From assembly GCA_021030905.1 (NCBI GenBank), contig JAGFMI010000011.1:434001-498000 (forward strand): a DNA stretch of 64,000 bases, read 5' to 3'. Below are positions 23,709 through 35,506 of this stretch, one piece after another (position 1 is the first letter of the stretch; every line of letters starts with the position of its first letter). The translations under genes were made by a program, and so were the position numbers. Under the pieces are notes generated by a model. It ran no database searches, had not been told where the DNA came from, and worked only from the letters and a program-made list of their open reading frames with translations. This DNA is from Pyrenula massariospora. Taxonomy: Eukaryota; Ascomycota; Eurotiomycetes; Pyrenulales; Pyrenulaceae.

Positions 23709-25073
23709 GGCGCTCTGAAAGCGCGTTTGATCGCCAGAGGGTAGGGAACAGGGGAGGAGAGATAGAAACGAAGCGGGCAGATCAGATTCTGATCTGCGAT
23801 TTTTTTCTTCTTGAATCAGCGCTATGCGGGGTGGACTTGCGTCAACTGGAGCGAGCGGTGGGGGAGCGGTCGCGTAGGATTATGTAGATTTGATGGACGA
23901 GCACAGGTTGAGACGAGAAGTCCAGATTAGGGATTTAGAAGGGAACGGTGTTGTACGCTGAGAAAGCAATTGTGAGAGATTAAGCGCGAGGCTGGAGGCA
24001 CCGCGTCACGGTGGCAAGTTTTTCGGATGATCAAATGATCAGGCGGCATGTTACACGAATATGGTACTTGTCGACATTTCCAGTGCAAGATTGCTACCGA
24101 CGTGCGTTTTCCAAAACAGGCACAGTGACAAATGAAGGGATGGTCAAGGCTGGTATAGGATTGAATTCCACATTTACCTAGATTGTAAAGAGAAGCTTGA
24201 TAACAAAGCTCATTCTTTGAAAGCTTGCTCATATGAACATGCCATCTAAGATGGAAGAGGAGAGGTGTAGGTAACACAATCGCGTAGCAGCGTAAGGCAG
24301 CAACAATCATTGCCCAACGCGGGCGAGCAAGAATGCGGAACAGTGAAATCTTGGCATGATTTTCTGGACTCTTCTTGTATTGGCCTTTACTCTTCTTTCC
24401 ACATGCAGAATCAACAGATTATCCTTCTCTTATCACCGCTATGAAATACACCTCAGATTATTGATCGTATCATGCAGGCGTAGTATTATCTACATTCGCG
24501 GGTCTGCCGACAATTGCACTGCTGTTGAAGCAACATGAAACACAATCACCCCAAACTTCACCATATATTCTACACAGTTCACCTGACCCTTAACATTATG
24601 TGCAAAGGCTCCGTGGCGGAGGTGATGGCGCTGTCAGAGCTGTACCCCCGAGTTAGGCCCTAGTGCGATTCCTCTCTTGGGGATTAGATTAGGGACACAT
24701 ATTGTATAAACCCCTTCAGTGGGATTTTCCCTAGGAAGGGGCATGCACTTCGCTAGGCTTTTGCTGTTTTTTGAGATTTTTCTATCACTGTCTCATCGCT
24801 GCTTTTTTTTTTTTGGAGTAAGGAAATTCTGTTGGGTCGAGAAGGAGAGTTCTCATCTTATGTTTCCAATTACCGAGTAGACATTATCAGTCGATCGCTT
24901 ATAGTGAAGCCCGAAAGTCTATCTGGTAGATATAATCACAAAATCTCGAAAAATGTCTCTTGCTCGCCTTGATATCAGTGATTGTCGCAAACAGGATAAA
25001 CCTCAGCAAGCCAATCCCGAAAGTGACAGACCCACACGCGTAAGAGCCGGAATGCCTGCTGCCCAGGAATTGA
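23709..25073. other. Region without a supported gene
   Basis: Holds the 5' flank of the small three-exon gene and the 3' flank of the scramblase gene. It contains a run of 12 T at 24803-24814. A GC-rich, possibly structured segment lies at 24605-24710, but it does not fold into any RNA class I can name. Confidence 0.45.
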
Positions 25074-26753
25074 TCAATCATCAAAAACATCCGAAAGCCC
25101 ATCGAGCCATCCGCCGCCACCACCTCCGTCTCCTCCCCCTCCTCCACTAGGAGCTCCCCCATCCCCGCCACCCTTTCCCCATGGATCGTCTCCATCTGCG
25201 CCCCATACGTCCTCTCCTTCTTCTCCCCCAGGCCCCTCCGGCGGCAACTGCCCACCCTGCCCCAATCCCTCCCCGCCACTCACCCCTTCTTCTCCGCCTC
25301 TGTTCCCAAACCCTCTCTGCATCGCCTCATACCCCCCCAAAGTCGCGGCGCCCGCAACAGCTCCCTCACCCGCCCCGCTCGCACCTCCAACCACAGCACC
25401 GACCTCCTCCGCAGCCCCGACCCCCGTCGCCGCCCCCTCTGCTCCACCAAACGGAAACCACAGCGGAACCGGAATCCCCCCAACATGACTCGAATGCCGC
25501 GAGAAATAGTCAAAGTCAATGCTCACGGCCGTCGCGAGCATCACGGCCCTCTGATCCAACGTTAACGATGGTGCTTTGCCGAGGATGCTTTGCGCACCGC
25601 TCTGCTCTTCTTCGGAAGGAGTCGCAGAGTCCATTCTGAGGGCGTAGACACCGGTGTCGGTGAAGAGCTCGCGGCCGAAGCCGGCGAAGTTGCGGTTCAC
25701 GGAGCCGAGGAGCTGGTGGGAGGAGGATTGGAGGGCGAAGTCCCAGGAGAGGAAGGAGGAGTCGACGTAGGCGAATTGGGAGAAGGTGCCTTCGTCCTTG
25801 CTGGTGGAGGGGATGAGGGAGAATTGGGATTTCTGCGTAGGGCTGAGGTCGGAGGGGAGGGGAAGGGGTTGTGAGGGGAGATTGGGGGAGGGATGGTAAA
25901 GGTAGAGGTTGTATTTCCGGCGGAGAGGAGCCCATTCTTGGTGGGTCTCACCAATCATGCGCATTGATGATATAGGGTTTGGATTGATGATGTTTATGGT
26001 GGGGTTTGAGCTGTCGACTGGGACTGGGGGAGATGGTGCAGGGCTCGGAATGTTGGAGGAGGGAGTCACGGCGTCGTAGACACGGATACGGGAGTTGATG
26101 TAGGCAAAGGGACGGTGAAACTATACAGTTGTCTGGTCAGTGGAGCTTAGGAGGAGATTGAAGAGCATTGCACGTACTCTAAGTACCTCCTGGCCTCCGC
26201 GATCGAAGACGTGTGTTGTAAAAGCCCGGTGCGTTCTGAACATCTGTCTTCCAATTGCCTTTCCCACGCCTCCGGCATATTCGGCCAAGTAGCCAATATG
26301 TTCTCCTTCAGGACTGAGTATCACGTAGCGATTGGCCTGTTCAAAGCCGAGGAAAATGTTGAGCATTTCAAATTGTCGCTGGACAACTATCCCGGACTGG
26401 GCAATGATAGAGGTGGATGGATGGTCGCTCTTGAGAACGGCATTTTCGTCTTCTGGTATATGAACCGGTGCAAGCAGGCTATTGTCTTCCGGTTTTGCTG
26501 CAGCAAGGCTATCTGCGATGGAGGGAGGAGGTGGAGTGGTGGGCGGCTGTGTCCGGCCATTCTGAAGAGGAGTTCTAGAGCTCGGTCGACGTGGGATCGA
26601 TCGATTGTGTATTCGCAGAGAGCTCTTGGATGACGCGGGAGATTGTGTTGATCTTCTTTTCGGCGACTGATGTTGTGAAGCTTGTCGAACCCCGGTAACG
26701 CTAGTAGACGGAGGTTTCCAATGCCCAAGACGACATAACGACAGCGACAGCAT
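25074..26753 (-). CDS. Phospholipid scramblase family protein (Aim25-like), 540 aa, two exons
   Basis: Exons are 26178-26753 and 25074-26120, with a 57 bp intron (GTACGT to TATAG) and a joined frame of 1623 bases. The basic, Ser/Thr-rich N-terminus without acidic residues is consistent with a mitochondrial targeting peptide. The scramblase barrel follows: IVVQRQFEMLNIFLGFEQAN, YVILSPEGEHIGYLAEY, MFRTHRAFTTHVFDRGGQEVL, then after the splice FHRPFAYINSRIRVYD. Later strands include FSQFAYVDSSFLSWDF and NRNFAGFGRELFTDTGVYAL. This family moves phospholipids between leaflets or, in yeast mitochondria, has an unclear role. The odd part is a C-terminal tail of roughly 110 residues dominated by Gly, Glu and Asp with a GGGGDGGGGGG-type run, ending LDGLSDVFDD. 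A G-rich tail is common in fungal homologues but variable. Confidence 0.85.
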
Positions 26754-26999
26754 TATGGTCGTAATGGAGATTCTTCAGGAGGAATTCGATGGTAAAGAAC
26801 GCATATTAGATAGTGAAAGAACATTTATGCGACATTCCGTGTACGTTGAAAAGGTATAGTAATTTGATGCAAGGGCAGTCCAGATTCAAATTTAGTATCT
26901 ACTTGAGTTTGGACCTTCCTGATTGCAGCCACGACATACTTTGAATGTACTACTCTGCCTAGGGGATTTTTCTAAAAAGTTTGGCATAGCCAAAGAACA

Positions 27000-28369
27000 T
27001 CAATCAGGCCACTGGTCGAGATCAGCTGGCTTCCCTTCGAGCATCTGGTCAAGATTCATCCTCGTACTAACGCGAATCCATTCAGTTGAAGCCTCCGTCC
27101 GAACGTCCTCACCGCCATCAACTAGCGAGATATCACTGTCATATTTCTTCTTTCCTGCTGTCCTGTGAGAATGAAACAATTGAGGCTGAACAGTCAAGCA
27201 GGTGAGCTTGCTTCGTCCATTGATACCTTCGCATGCCGACCTCATCATCAAGTCGAAAGGCAGGTCAAATTTTTTGAGCCCGATCTCGTTGAGTAAACGT
27301 CGGGCCCCTGACTGGGTCACAGCATACGCAAAGGTGCATACACCGGTTTTGACGTGGTGAGTTACTCTTGTATGTGGAGGGTATTCAGCAGGGAAATTGT
27401 CATCCCAGAGATCGAAACCGAACCATCTCTCAAAATATCTAGGATCTGGAACAGTGTCATCATCGTAGTGTGCTACTATGCCACGGGACAGTAGTTTATT
27501 TGGTTCTCTTCCATCCTCGTCCTCCATTCCTGGCCGTATTTGCCCGCAGTGTCCCAGCCATAGAATGTCCCACTCGTCGCCATAGGGCGAGACGTGAGGG
27601 GGCTTTGTAGATGGTAAGCTGTCAAAGTCTAGTGGGACTAATTTCTGAAAATTGTCCTCATGATTGTCCTCAAAGGGGACCGGATATGTGTGATCAGCAT
27701 ATTCGTCGTGGTTTGCAGCGAGGGGCTGCGTGAGCGCTTGAACAGTTAAGGCAAAGTCCGAAAGTTGATCTTTGATTCTAACATCCCAATCAATATCGTC
27801 CTCCAAGACCAGAGCCGTCGTGAGGTTGCTGTCAATGATTCTGGAGGTAATGATTAAATTTAGTTCATGCGGATGTGTTCACAGAATGCTTACTCGGACA
27901 GCGTGTTGAGGTGAGCTCTCCAGCTCCCAACATTATGATCGCCAGTGTCGGACTTTTCTGCCGGATATGGTAAAGCCTTTGGAGATACGGCGTCTCCTTT
28001 GATCCCATCTCTGATGTCGATATGGATGTCGGTCACGGTGCTGCTGAGAAGCAACCCATCCCGATGATCGGTTCTGTCTGGGAGGCTGATGGCAAATATT
28101 TTTTCAAACTATTACCATTAGCATGAGCTCAAATCTCATGAAGGGCGAGGACTGCGTACACCAAGAGTCGAGTTCCGAATATCTGGATGTGCCTCCTTAC
28201 TATGTGGATGAGGGCGGACACCCTGGATTCTTGAGCGAAATGAGGATATTGCTTTATGATGATAACCATCCCTGTAACCTCCCAGTAACAAGCGAAATAG
28301 AAGGAGTGTGACAACTGCTATGAAAGCAACATGGGTGATGGGAATAGAGCCCTTGGGAGAGCGGATCAT
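27000..28369 (-). CDS. Family 25 glycosyltransferase, type II membrane protein, 421 aa, three exons
   Basis: Exons are 28160-28369, 27894-28108 and 27000-27840, with introns of 51 and 53 bp and a joined frame of 1266 bases. A short cytosolic N-terminus precedes one signal-anchor helix (VAFIAVVTLLLFRLLLG), so the enzyme should face the Golgi or ER lumen. The catalytic part has the GT25 pattern: GFEKIFAISLPDRTDHRD, later GSWRAHLNTL, then ALVLEDDIDW with E155-D156-D157 as the likely metal/nucleotide-sugar site, and WDILWLGHCG. The end has CTFAYAVTQSGARRLL and a DLPFDLMM motif. The family includes bacterial LPS galactosyltransferases and collagen galactosyltransferases; fungal substrates are not known. 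The start is the first ATG (28369) of the membrane-anchor exon; the frame continues upstream only from a GTG. Confidence 0.85.
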
Positions 28370-30083
28370 GGCTGCTTCCTGGCAGTCACCGAAAAGGAAA
28401 TGGGACACCGATATTGGGAAAGGACAGCCGTAACCGCAAAGGGTTCAAACGGAAGAAAATGAGAGCATAAGGACAGAGAAACCCCCGCTCCACGAGGCTA
28501 CGTCGAGGTTTTCTTTAAGATGGGCATATTGAGCCCAAAAGGACTTCGACCTAGAGTGGTACCAGTGCCAACATCAACAAGTACAAAGAACATTTAGCCT
28601 CCCAACTGTTGCCAACAAGAGCGCGAACCCGCGGATTATCTGATGATTGAGAGGAGGTGCAGGCTCGCCTTGACGAATACGTCTTTCCGATAGTCGTGGT
28701 TGGCATAACATAGCGCACGCACATGCTAAAGATCAGGACCCCAAGGGAGTGGTTCCAAAGGGCCGAGAGGCTTAGCCAAGCTTTGTGTGTTCGGTCGAGG
28801 GCGAGAGTCTCAGTGACCCTGCAAACTGTCAATCGTTCATGTTTCCTAATGCTCAGTGCGATGATTAGTATTCCTATCCATTCGGGATTGTCAAAAGAGG
28901 ATTTGGGGCCAAAGTAGCGATCCTGCTCGGGAACCGACCGGCTACCTAAACTCGTTAGTGAGCCTTTGTGGATTCCGCTAGCACAAAAAGATTTTGCCGG
29001 TCGATGTTATCGTCGAAGAGGTGCCTCACAGTCACTGTCGACTGCTTTGATTCCTAACGCGTGGAAAAGTTGAAAACTCGTTATTCCAACTCGCTATTCC
29101 AACTCGCCCGGCCCTACGAACCGGTAGCAGGATCTCATTGCCACCATCTGCTTCATTTCGAGTAGTTGATCACGAACGGCCCCACCAGACCATCTACCCA
29201 GAAAGGGTATCTACGTAGTAATCGCTTGGTCCACCTGTCCAAGACGCGTGAACCCGAGTCTTGACGCCAACGTCGGTCTATTTAGCGAGTGCCTGATGAC
29301 CATTTACACCGCGTGATTCGAGGCTGGAATTGTTAGATCGACCGAAACACGGACCGGTGGACCCTGTTCTTCTACGGGTCTTCCAATTGACGTGAATCTT
29401 TGATATGCAGGAACAATATTCCAACCCACGAGGCATTGGCCATCAATCACTAAATGGTACAGTAGTCCAAGTCGGTTTCAGTTTCTGGGCTGTTGCAGCA
29501 GCCTCAAACACAACATTTATTAATACCACTGACGCTGTCCTACCTTCAAGTCTTTCCCCTTGCTGTCTCGGGGGCTGCACAGGCTGAGAACCTGATTGCC
29601 TGCTCTTTCTTACTCATTGCCGTGGTGAGATTCTTGTGCTTTCGTATTCTCGCAAGAAGCACCATATGTAAGAGAGACGGACGCTCTGGGAAGTACCTTG
29701 GCCGTGCATCTCGCCAAGATTTCCGGTGGCGAGCATCTGCTCGCTGACTCAGATGAGATATGCTCGGAAGTCCTGGGGCTCGGAAGCCAGACTTGTTCTG
29801 ATAGCTTGGCGTAAATAAATTCGCGTCTTCGGAGTTTTATTTCACGGAGCACACTGGGGTTGGAGTCTGTGATTCATTTGGCGATTCTGTGATGAACTTA
29901 CATGTCTTCCTTATCCCTCTCGAGGTACTTCCAATAGCCTAAAAGACGAGATACTGGTGAGGTTGCATACCCAGCTTCCTATCTTGCATTGTGATAAGCG
30001 CGGAATCAAGGAATATATCAAGTGTTTCGATTGATTCTATGACGGCAAGCTTCCTGTATTCTCCAACCCATCAGATCCTCGGC
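28370..30083. other. 1.7 kb region without a supported gene
   Basis: Only short shadow frames. It contains one small tandem repeat (listed separately) and the 3' flank of the permease gene. Confidence 0.5.
29082..29107. repeat. Two-copy 13 bp tandem repeat
   Basis: The unit TATTCCAACTCGC is repeated twice without mismatch. It is preceded by AACTCGT, a further partial copy. Confidence 0.8.
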
Positions 30084-31874
30084 CTAGAATAGCCATCCAA
30101 TAAAATGTCGGTAGAACCAACCCCTCCCCCTTAGGTCTGCTCCTTTCTTCTCTCGCTCCGCTGCCAAGAATTCCTCCTCCTCCCGATCAATGATATCCTT
30201 CCCCGTGAACAGATCTGCTGTTAATGGTGTCACGCCTTTGCTCCTCATCACGGTCTTATACCCAAAGATCATGATAAGATACAGCGGAATGCCGAGGTAA
30301 CCCGTCACGAAATTCGTCGTGTCAAAATTCCCGTACGTCTTTGGACTACGTGTAAAGACGTTATAATTTTTCGTGAGCGCGATGAGGCACGCGAAGAACA
30401 GTGCGCCGTAAGATCCATATTTGCCGAGTGGGGCGGTATACGCCAGGGACGAGGTCGGAACACCCTGCGCCTCTCGCGCCCGCACGAAGTAGATGTGGGA
30501 GACGAGGATGGAGATCCAGGTCAGTAGACCAAAGATAGTCACCAGATTGACGAAGTACCCAAAGACTTTTGCCGAGTCGTCGGCGACGTTGAGGAAGGCG
30601 AGGAGGGCGAACGCGGCGGAAATGGCGAGCGCGAAGATGGGGACACCGCGGCTGTCGGTGCGTTTGAAAATGGCGGGGGCGTTGCCCTCGGAGGCGAGGC
30701 CGTACATGGTACGGCTAGCGATGTAGAGGTCGGAGTTGGCGGCGGAGAGTACGAAGAGGAGGATGCACCCATTTAAGATGCCGGGGAGGGAGGCGATGCC
30801 TGCGAGCTCGATGGCGACAACGAAGGGGGAGGCGGCGGCCGAGTTGGATTTTTTGTTGGCTTGTAGGAGACGTGGAGAGTTGTAGGGGACGATCATGCCG
30901 AGGAGGAGGACGGAGAGGACGTAGAAGAAGAGGATACGATAGAATGTGAGTTTGATGGCGCGGGGGATGGTTTTCCGCGGGTTTTGAGCTTCGCCTGGAG
31001 GTGTTTATCAGCTCATGCATGGTACCGTGTGAGGTTTTGGTGTCAACTCACCAACGGTGACGCCGACAAGCTCTGTTCCGAGGTAGGCAAATGTTGCTGT
31101 GACCATCGTGCTCCAAAAACCTAGAAACTTTCCTGCTGATCCGGTTTCAATGTAGGGCTTAAAGGCTCCCGGATCTCTCCAATATCTAAAGCCAGTGCGA
31201 TCATGTCTAGGACCGCCGCCTAGTGCGAGAATAAGGGATAGTATGATCACACCGCAGATGACAATCACTTTCAAGCTTGAGAGCCAAAATTCAAATTCAC
31301 CGAAGAATCTGATGCCGAAGTAGTTGATACAAACAATTGTGACCCAAAAGACTGCAATGAAAACTCCCGGATTAACTCGGTCTCTGTCACACCAATACTG
31401 AATGACTAGCGCACCAGCTGTAAGCTGGTTCGGTGTGGTAATGATATACTTGAACCAGTACGTGTAGCCCAGACTGAAGCCCAGCGCAGGGTCGCAGAAT
31501 CTGACTGCGTATCCTGTGAATCCGCTGGATAGGGGCAACCAAGCCGCCATTTCGCCCAATGCTCCCATGACTAAATAGACTAGGAAACCGACGACACTGT
31601 AAGAGATGAATACGCTGGCAGGCCCAGCACGCGCAAGAGCAGTGCCTGTGCCGATGATCAACCCGGTTCCGATGGCACCGCCGATAGCTATCATAGTAAT
31701 ATGGCGTGCTTTAAGGCCGCGATGAAGCCTGGTATCGGCACTGACTTCAATGCCATGCATGCCATGTGCAGCCACATGAGGGTCGGAGTAGGAAGACGTT
31801 CGATAATCATTCTTCGGGTACCCATTGTCCTCTGAGGAAGGAGGACTATGTGACTTTTCGACGTCGATCGCCAT
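30084..31874 (-). CDS. Dip5-like amino-acid permease (APC/YAT family), 577 aa, two exons
   Basis: Exons are 31052-31874 and 30084-30994, with a 57 bp intron (GTGAGT to CTCCAG) and a joined frame of 1734 bases. A hydrophilic N-terminus of about 55 residues leads to the first-helix signature LKARHITMIAIGGAIGTGLI, the hallmark of yeast-type amino-acid transporters. Then come about 12 membrane helices, including GFSLGYTYWFKYIITTPNQL, FLGFWSTMVTATFAYLGTEL and SAANSDLYIASRTMYGLASE. The substrate loop and the ELVGVTVGEAQNPRK motif, restored by splicing, are as in the dicarboxylic amino-acid permease Dip5, so Glu/Asp uptake at the plasma membrane is likely. The C-terminus is Glu-rich then aromatic (GWFYRHFIGWLF), as in this family. 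Full length and intact. Confidence 0.9.
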
Positions 31875-33379
31875 ATTTGTACAATGTCCAATGGTAGAAG
31901 ATAGTCAGAAGACACAGTATGCTCAATAAAGCTACCTGAACCTCAATCCGACGACTTCAGCGCCGTGTAAAAGAAGTTGTGAAAATTCGACACAGGTCAG
32001 GCTGCTGGGGTTTTAAAAATAAGCAGGGTAAAACAGTCGAGAAATAATGCATGCGACTGTTCCCGATGGTAAGCGCCCAATGGACTGGCCGTCATCCTAC
32101 CCTCGTGTGCAGGCCAAGGCGTCCCGTCAGTTGATCATTGACTGGGCGGGCAATACCGTTGCGAGGAAAGGCTGGGCGGAAGAGAACCAAGAAGGCGCCA
32201 AGGCCCCAAAGATCTTGGATGCAGGACACGTTATCAGGCAGTAAGCAATCCATAGCTGACAGACAGCCAGCCGGATAAGGAAGGCTGTAAGAAATTTTTG
32301 TTGGCAGCGGGGATGGCGTGCTCGATGACTGATGAAATGATCTTCCGTTAGTTAGAGTGGAGAGGAGTTTGTCGGGGTCGCACCTTGTCACCAAAGGGCG
32401 GGAGCGCGCTCTTAGCCCATTCCCGTTGAGGAAGCCTTGTGTTTCCTCAAACACCTACATCCAAGCTTTTCAATCCCGATATCCAAGTGTCCTCGGTCCC
32501 AAACAGCAAGCTTCGTAGGTAACGCAATGTGGGTCGAACAGAACAAAGCCATTCTGTAGTCCAAAGCGTCATAGCAAACGACAAGGAGCCAATGATTTCC
32601 GACTTTGGGCAGTTCGATCCATTGTCTCGTGTGCATTCATTCTTCGCAATTGTCACACTTGTGAAAGCCTGATACAGTCGTACTCTGTACTCATGTCGAT
32701 GTGGCTCCACCTGCGTTTTATTGGATCTAAGCATCGTATTGCGATAGTATTACCGATCACCAAAACAAACAAAACCCGTTCTCACCTCGGCAATTTTTGC
32801 TTTGGTATGTAAGGTGCAAGGGTACGAAGGTGAGCTAGATTTCAATGAGATCTGAAAGTACAAACTATCCAGAATTTTCTTTTCTCCTTCCCAGAAAGCT
32901 TCTTCCACCCTTGAACACCGGAGGACAGCCGGAGCGCGTTAAGTCTCGTTACTATTTTGAGGATATATGGGATTGGCGGAAGGCTCGTACAATATCTACG
33001 TTTTGCGGTTTTTCTTGGGCCGCTCACTTAATACTGCTAATAAAATCCACCTTGGTGGTACGACCGTGCTTTAATCAACAGCTGAAACTTGCATTGCTAT
33101 AAAAGTTCAAAGAGAGCTGTGGCGAAAGACTTCAAGGTATATTAGCAATAATACGAGAAAAATCGAACATGTGTCGTAAGGGCATATTCGATAGCCGAGT
33201 CTTCGAGAACAACACCGAACTAGCACATACCACAGCTATATGACGATCGCAACCATTTCTTACGTACCTCACAGACAAAATTGGGAGAGAAAAAATTCGC
33301 GAATAGACCGTCGCCGGCATTTTGACCCTCCATAAGGACTCTGCTATGGCCACTCGCGATCCGTCCTTGGCCGTTTGAG
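31875..33379. other. 1.5 kb region without a supported gene
   Basis: 5' flank of the permease gene and 3' flank of the subtilase gene. Short open frames on both strands have no domain. Confidence 0.5.
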
Positions 33380-35506
33380 CTAGGAGAATCTCCAGGCATA
33401 TCCAAATGGCACTTGGCTCTGAGTCATACGGAATGCTTTGATCACAATCTGTACTTGGCTACCCAGGACCTTAGGCCAAAGAACCTGCTCAACGTTGTTG
33501 CGACGATCAAAGGGCTGGCGAGCGCCGACGCTGAATTCCTGGTTGAGCTGGTTGCCGTGGCGCTCCTTCTCGCCAGCAACAACTACCAAGTTGAGGTCGT
33601 TGGACAGCGCGGCGCCCTTGGGATCTGCGTACGTGAATGTGACTTTCAGGGTGAGTCCGCCAGCTGCGGGGGCACCATTTGGTTGTTGCTGTGTAAATCC
33701 AGGGGTTCCTTTTGGCACAGGGACGGTAATTGTTACGGGTTTCTGGTCGTCATGCATGATACCGGTGCCATAGCCCGCGGACTGATTGCCTGGCACGACG
33801 ACCGAGCCCGCCAGATCGACGCGCCCAAAACCTGAGTGCGGGTTGGGTTCAGACCCGACTTCTGCCGGCATGTATTGACCTTTGATTGGGATAGCCCCAT
33901 TGATAAGCAGAGCCTTGATCACCGCGGCTGTTGGCTTCTTGATCCCATTCTCAATCTCCTGGTACCCGTTTTTAAGAAGTGTCTCTCGAAGCACCGCGCA
34001 ACAGCCGGCGACGAGGGGGGTCGCCATGCTTGTGCCCGCGTCATACATGTATCGGGTGTCTGACATAACGCCAAAGGTATCATCGAAGTCTCTCTTATTT
34101 CTAGACCGGGTAGAGAGGATCGCTGTCCCAGGCGCCACAATATCAGGTTTAAGCCTATTTTCAAAAGTCTGTCCACGACTACTGAACGCTGCAAGGCCAT
34201 CGGGATTGTTGGCCATAAGGTCATCTTTGATAGGATTCCTCGGGTAATCTCTGGGCCAAAAGCCTCCGTACGTATAGGCGAGTCCTGGACGTCCGGATTG
34301 GAGGCTAGGTCGTAGGTTTTCCGTTGCTCCAACAGTAATGCAGTTTTTGGCCGCTGCTTCCGCTCCAAGAGACCTCTCATTGATTGTGCCGTCGATAGTA
34401 CCATTCTTTGCCTTATCCTGGCCATCGTTTCCGCCTGCGAAAAGGATCGTCATATCTTGATTTTGCCAAACGAAATCGTCAATCTGCTCGGCACTGGTGT
34501 CATAAGGCACCTGATCGCCTGACGGTGGGAGCGGCGTACCCCAAGAGTTGGTGTGAACTCGAGCACTAGCCTGATAGGCTTGACCAAAGAGCTCGCTCAG
34601 GTCGTCAGGGATGCCGCCAAGTTGCGCTCCTCCTTGAGGGTCAAAACCGCTCAATGTTGACTGCAGAATCAGCTTTGCCGCGGGAGCAGTGCCCTCGACT
34701 AAGCCTTCTGTGTTACACGTGCCGCTTCCAAGTACAGAGCCACAGACATGAGTGCCATGTCCGTCTGGATCGTCTGTCTTGCCAGGGCGCCCCCATGCAA
34801 AAAGCTTTTGCACCCTGCCAGTGAATGCATCGTGCACGTCCGTTTGGCTGCCTTTGTCGAACCCAGTGTCTGCCACTGCAACTATCTGCCCTTCTCCCCT
34901 GTAGACATTGTTGCTTATTTTCACATTTTCGGCATCGAGGATTTTGCGGGCAACATTATTGAAGAGTTTTCGGGAGTTAACGGGGTGGACAACTCGTATC
35001 TCGTCGATTCTCGCGATGTCTTGTAGCTTCTGTGGACTAATTGCAAGCCTAACGAAGCCTTGTCCAACATTGATCGCACTGGCGTCCACTCCGGCCCTGT
35101 CTGCAATCTCTTTTACGAGGTCCTCGGAGGGTTCTCTCACGTCATGGTGTAAGAGGACATCAACATTGATGGTTTCGTCCTGGTTAGCGGTTGCAGCTTG
35201 CCTACCTGCTGAGCCAATTGTTGATGGTACAACAAAATCGTTCCAGTAAGGATTGGCATAGTCAATGAAGCTGAGGTTTCGGATAGTCTCTAAGGACTTG
35301 GGTTTGTATCCACAGAGATAGATCTGTTTGTCTTCGTCTCCCACAAATTCATTGATGTTGACTTCAAGATCCTTCAACTGTGCCTTCTGGGCTTTGTCAA
35401 GGGGCTCCCCGTCTTTGGTTTGAATCAGGATATAGTTAGTGCTTGAAGCATCTTCTGCCTGAACAGACTTCGCAACACTCTTTCCATTTATGGCAATACT
35501 TCCCAT
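33380..35506 (-). CDS. Subtilisin-like serine peptidase (family S8), 708 aa, single exon
   Basis: Uninterrupted frame from ATG 35506. The catalytic triad is visible as D213 (VAVADTGFD), H250 (DGHGTHVCG) and S493 (GTSMATPLVAG), with the oxyanion Asn at N360 (FAGGND), so the enzyme should be active. There is no signal peptide: the protein starts MGSIAINGKS and has a hydrophilic N-terminal region of about 180 residues before the peptidase domain, which may be a propeptide or a docking domain. The C-terminal 170 residues form a beta-rich domain (LKVTFTYADPKG ... NDLNLVVVAG), a jelly-roll appendage seen in Kp43-type and some intracellular subtilases. This differs from secreted proteinase K-type fungal subtilases, which are about 400 residues with a signal peptide and inhibitor_I9 propeptide. 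Absence of introns in a 2.1 kb gene here is unusual and could hint at transfer. Confidence 0.9.
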   Translation of the reverse strand: MGSIAINGKSVAKSVQAEDASSTNYILIQTKDGEPLDKAQKAQLKDLEVNINEFVGDEDKQIYLCGYKPKSLETIRNLSFIDYANPYWNDFVVPSTIGSAGRQAATANQDETINVDVLLHHDVREPSEDLVKEIADRAGVDASAINVGQGFVRLAISPQKLQDIARIDEIRVVHPVNSRKLFNNVARKILDAENVKISNNVYRGEGQIVAVADTGFDKGSQTDVHDAFTGRVQKLFAWGRPGKTDDPDGHGTHVCGSVLGSGTCNTEGLVEGTAPAAKLILQSTLSGFDPQGGAQLGGIPDDLSELFGQAYQASARVHTNSWGTPLPPSGDQVPYDTSAEQIDDFVWQNQDMTILFAGGNDGQDKAKNGTIDGTINERSLGAEAAAKNCITVGATENLRPSLQSGRPGLAYTYGGFWPRDYPRNPIKDDLMANNPDGLAAFSSRGQTFENRLKPDIVAPGTAILSTRSRNKRDFDDTFGVMSDTRYMYDAGTSMATPLVAGCCAVLRETLLKNGYQEIENGIKKPTAAVIKALLINGAIPIKGQYMPAEVGSEPNPHSGFGRVDLAGSVVVPGNQSAGYGTGIMHDDQKPVTITVPVPKGTPGFTQQQPNGAPAAGGLTLKVTFTYADPKGAALSNDLNLVVVAGEKERHGNQLNQEFSVGARQPFDRRNNVEQVLWPKVLGSQVQIVIKAFRMTQSQVPFGYAWRFS

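Noticed and set aside
24605-24710. GC-rich segment resembling a structured RNA (H/ACA- or tRNA-like)
   Set aside because: No complete box or cloverleaf could be drawn; would need a covariance-model search.
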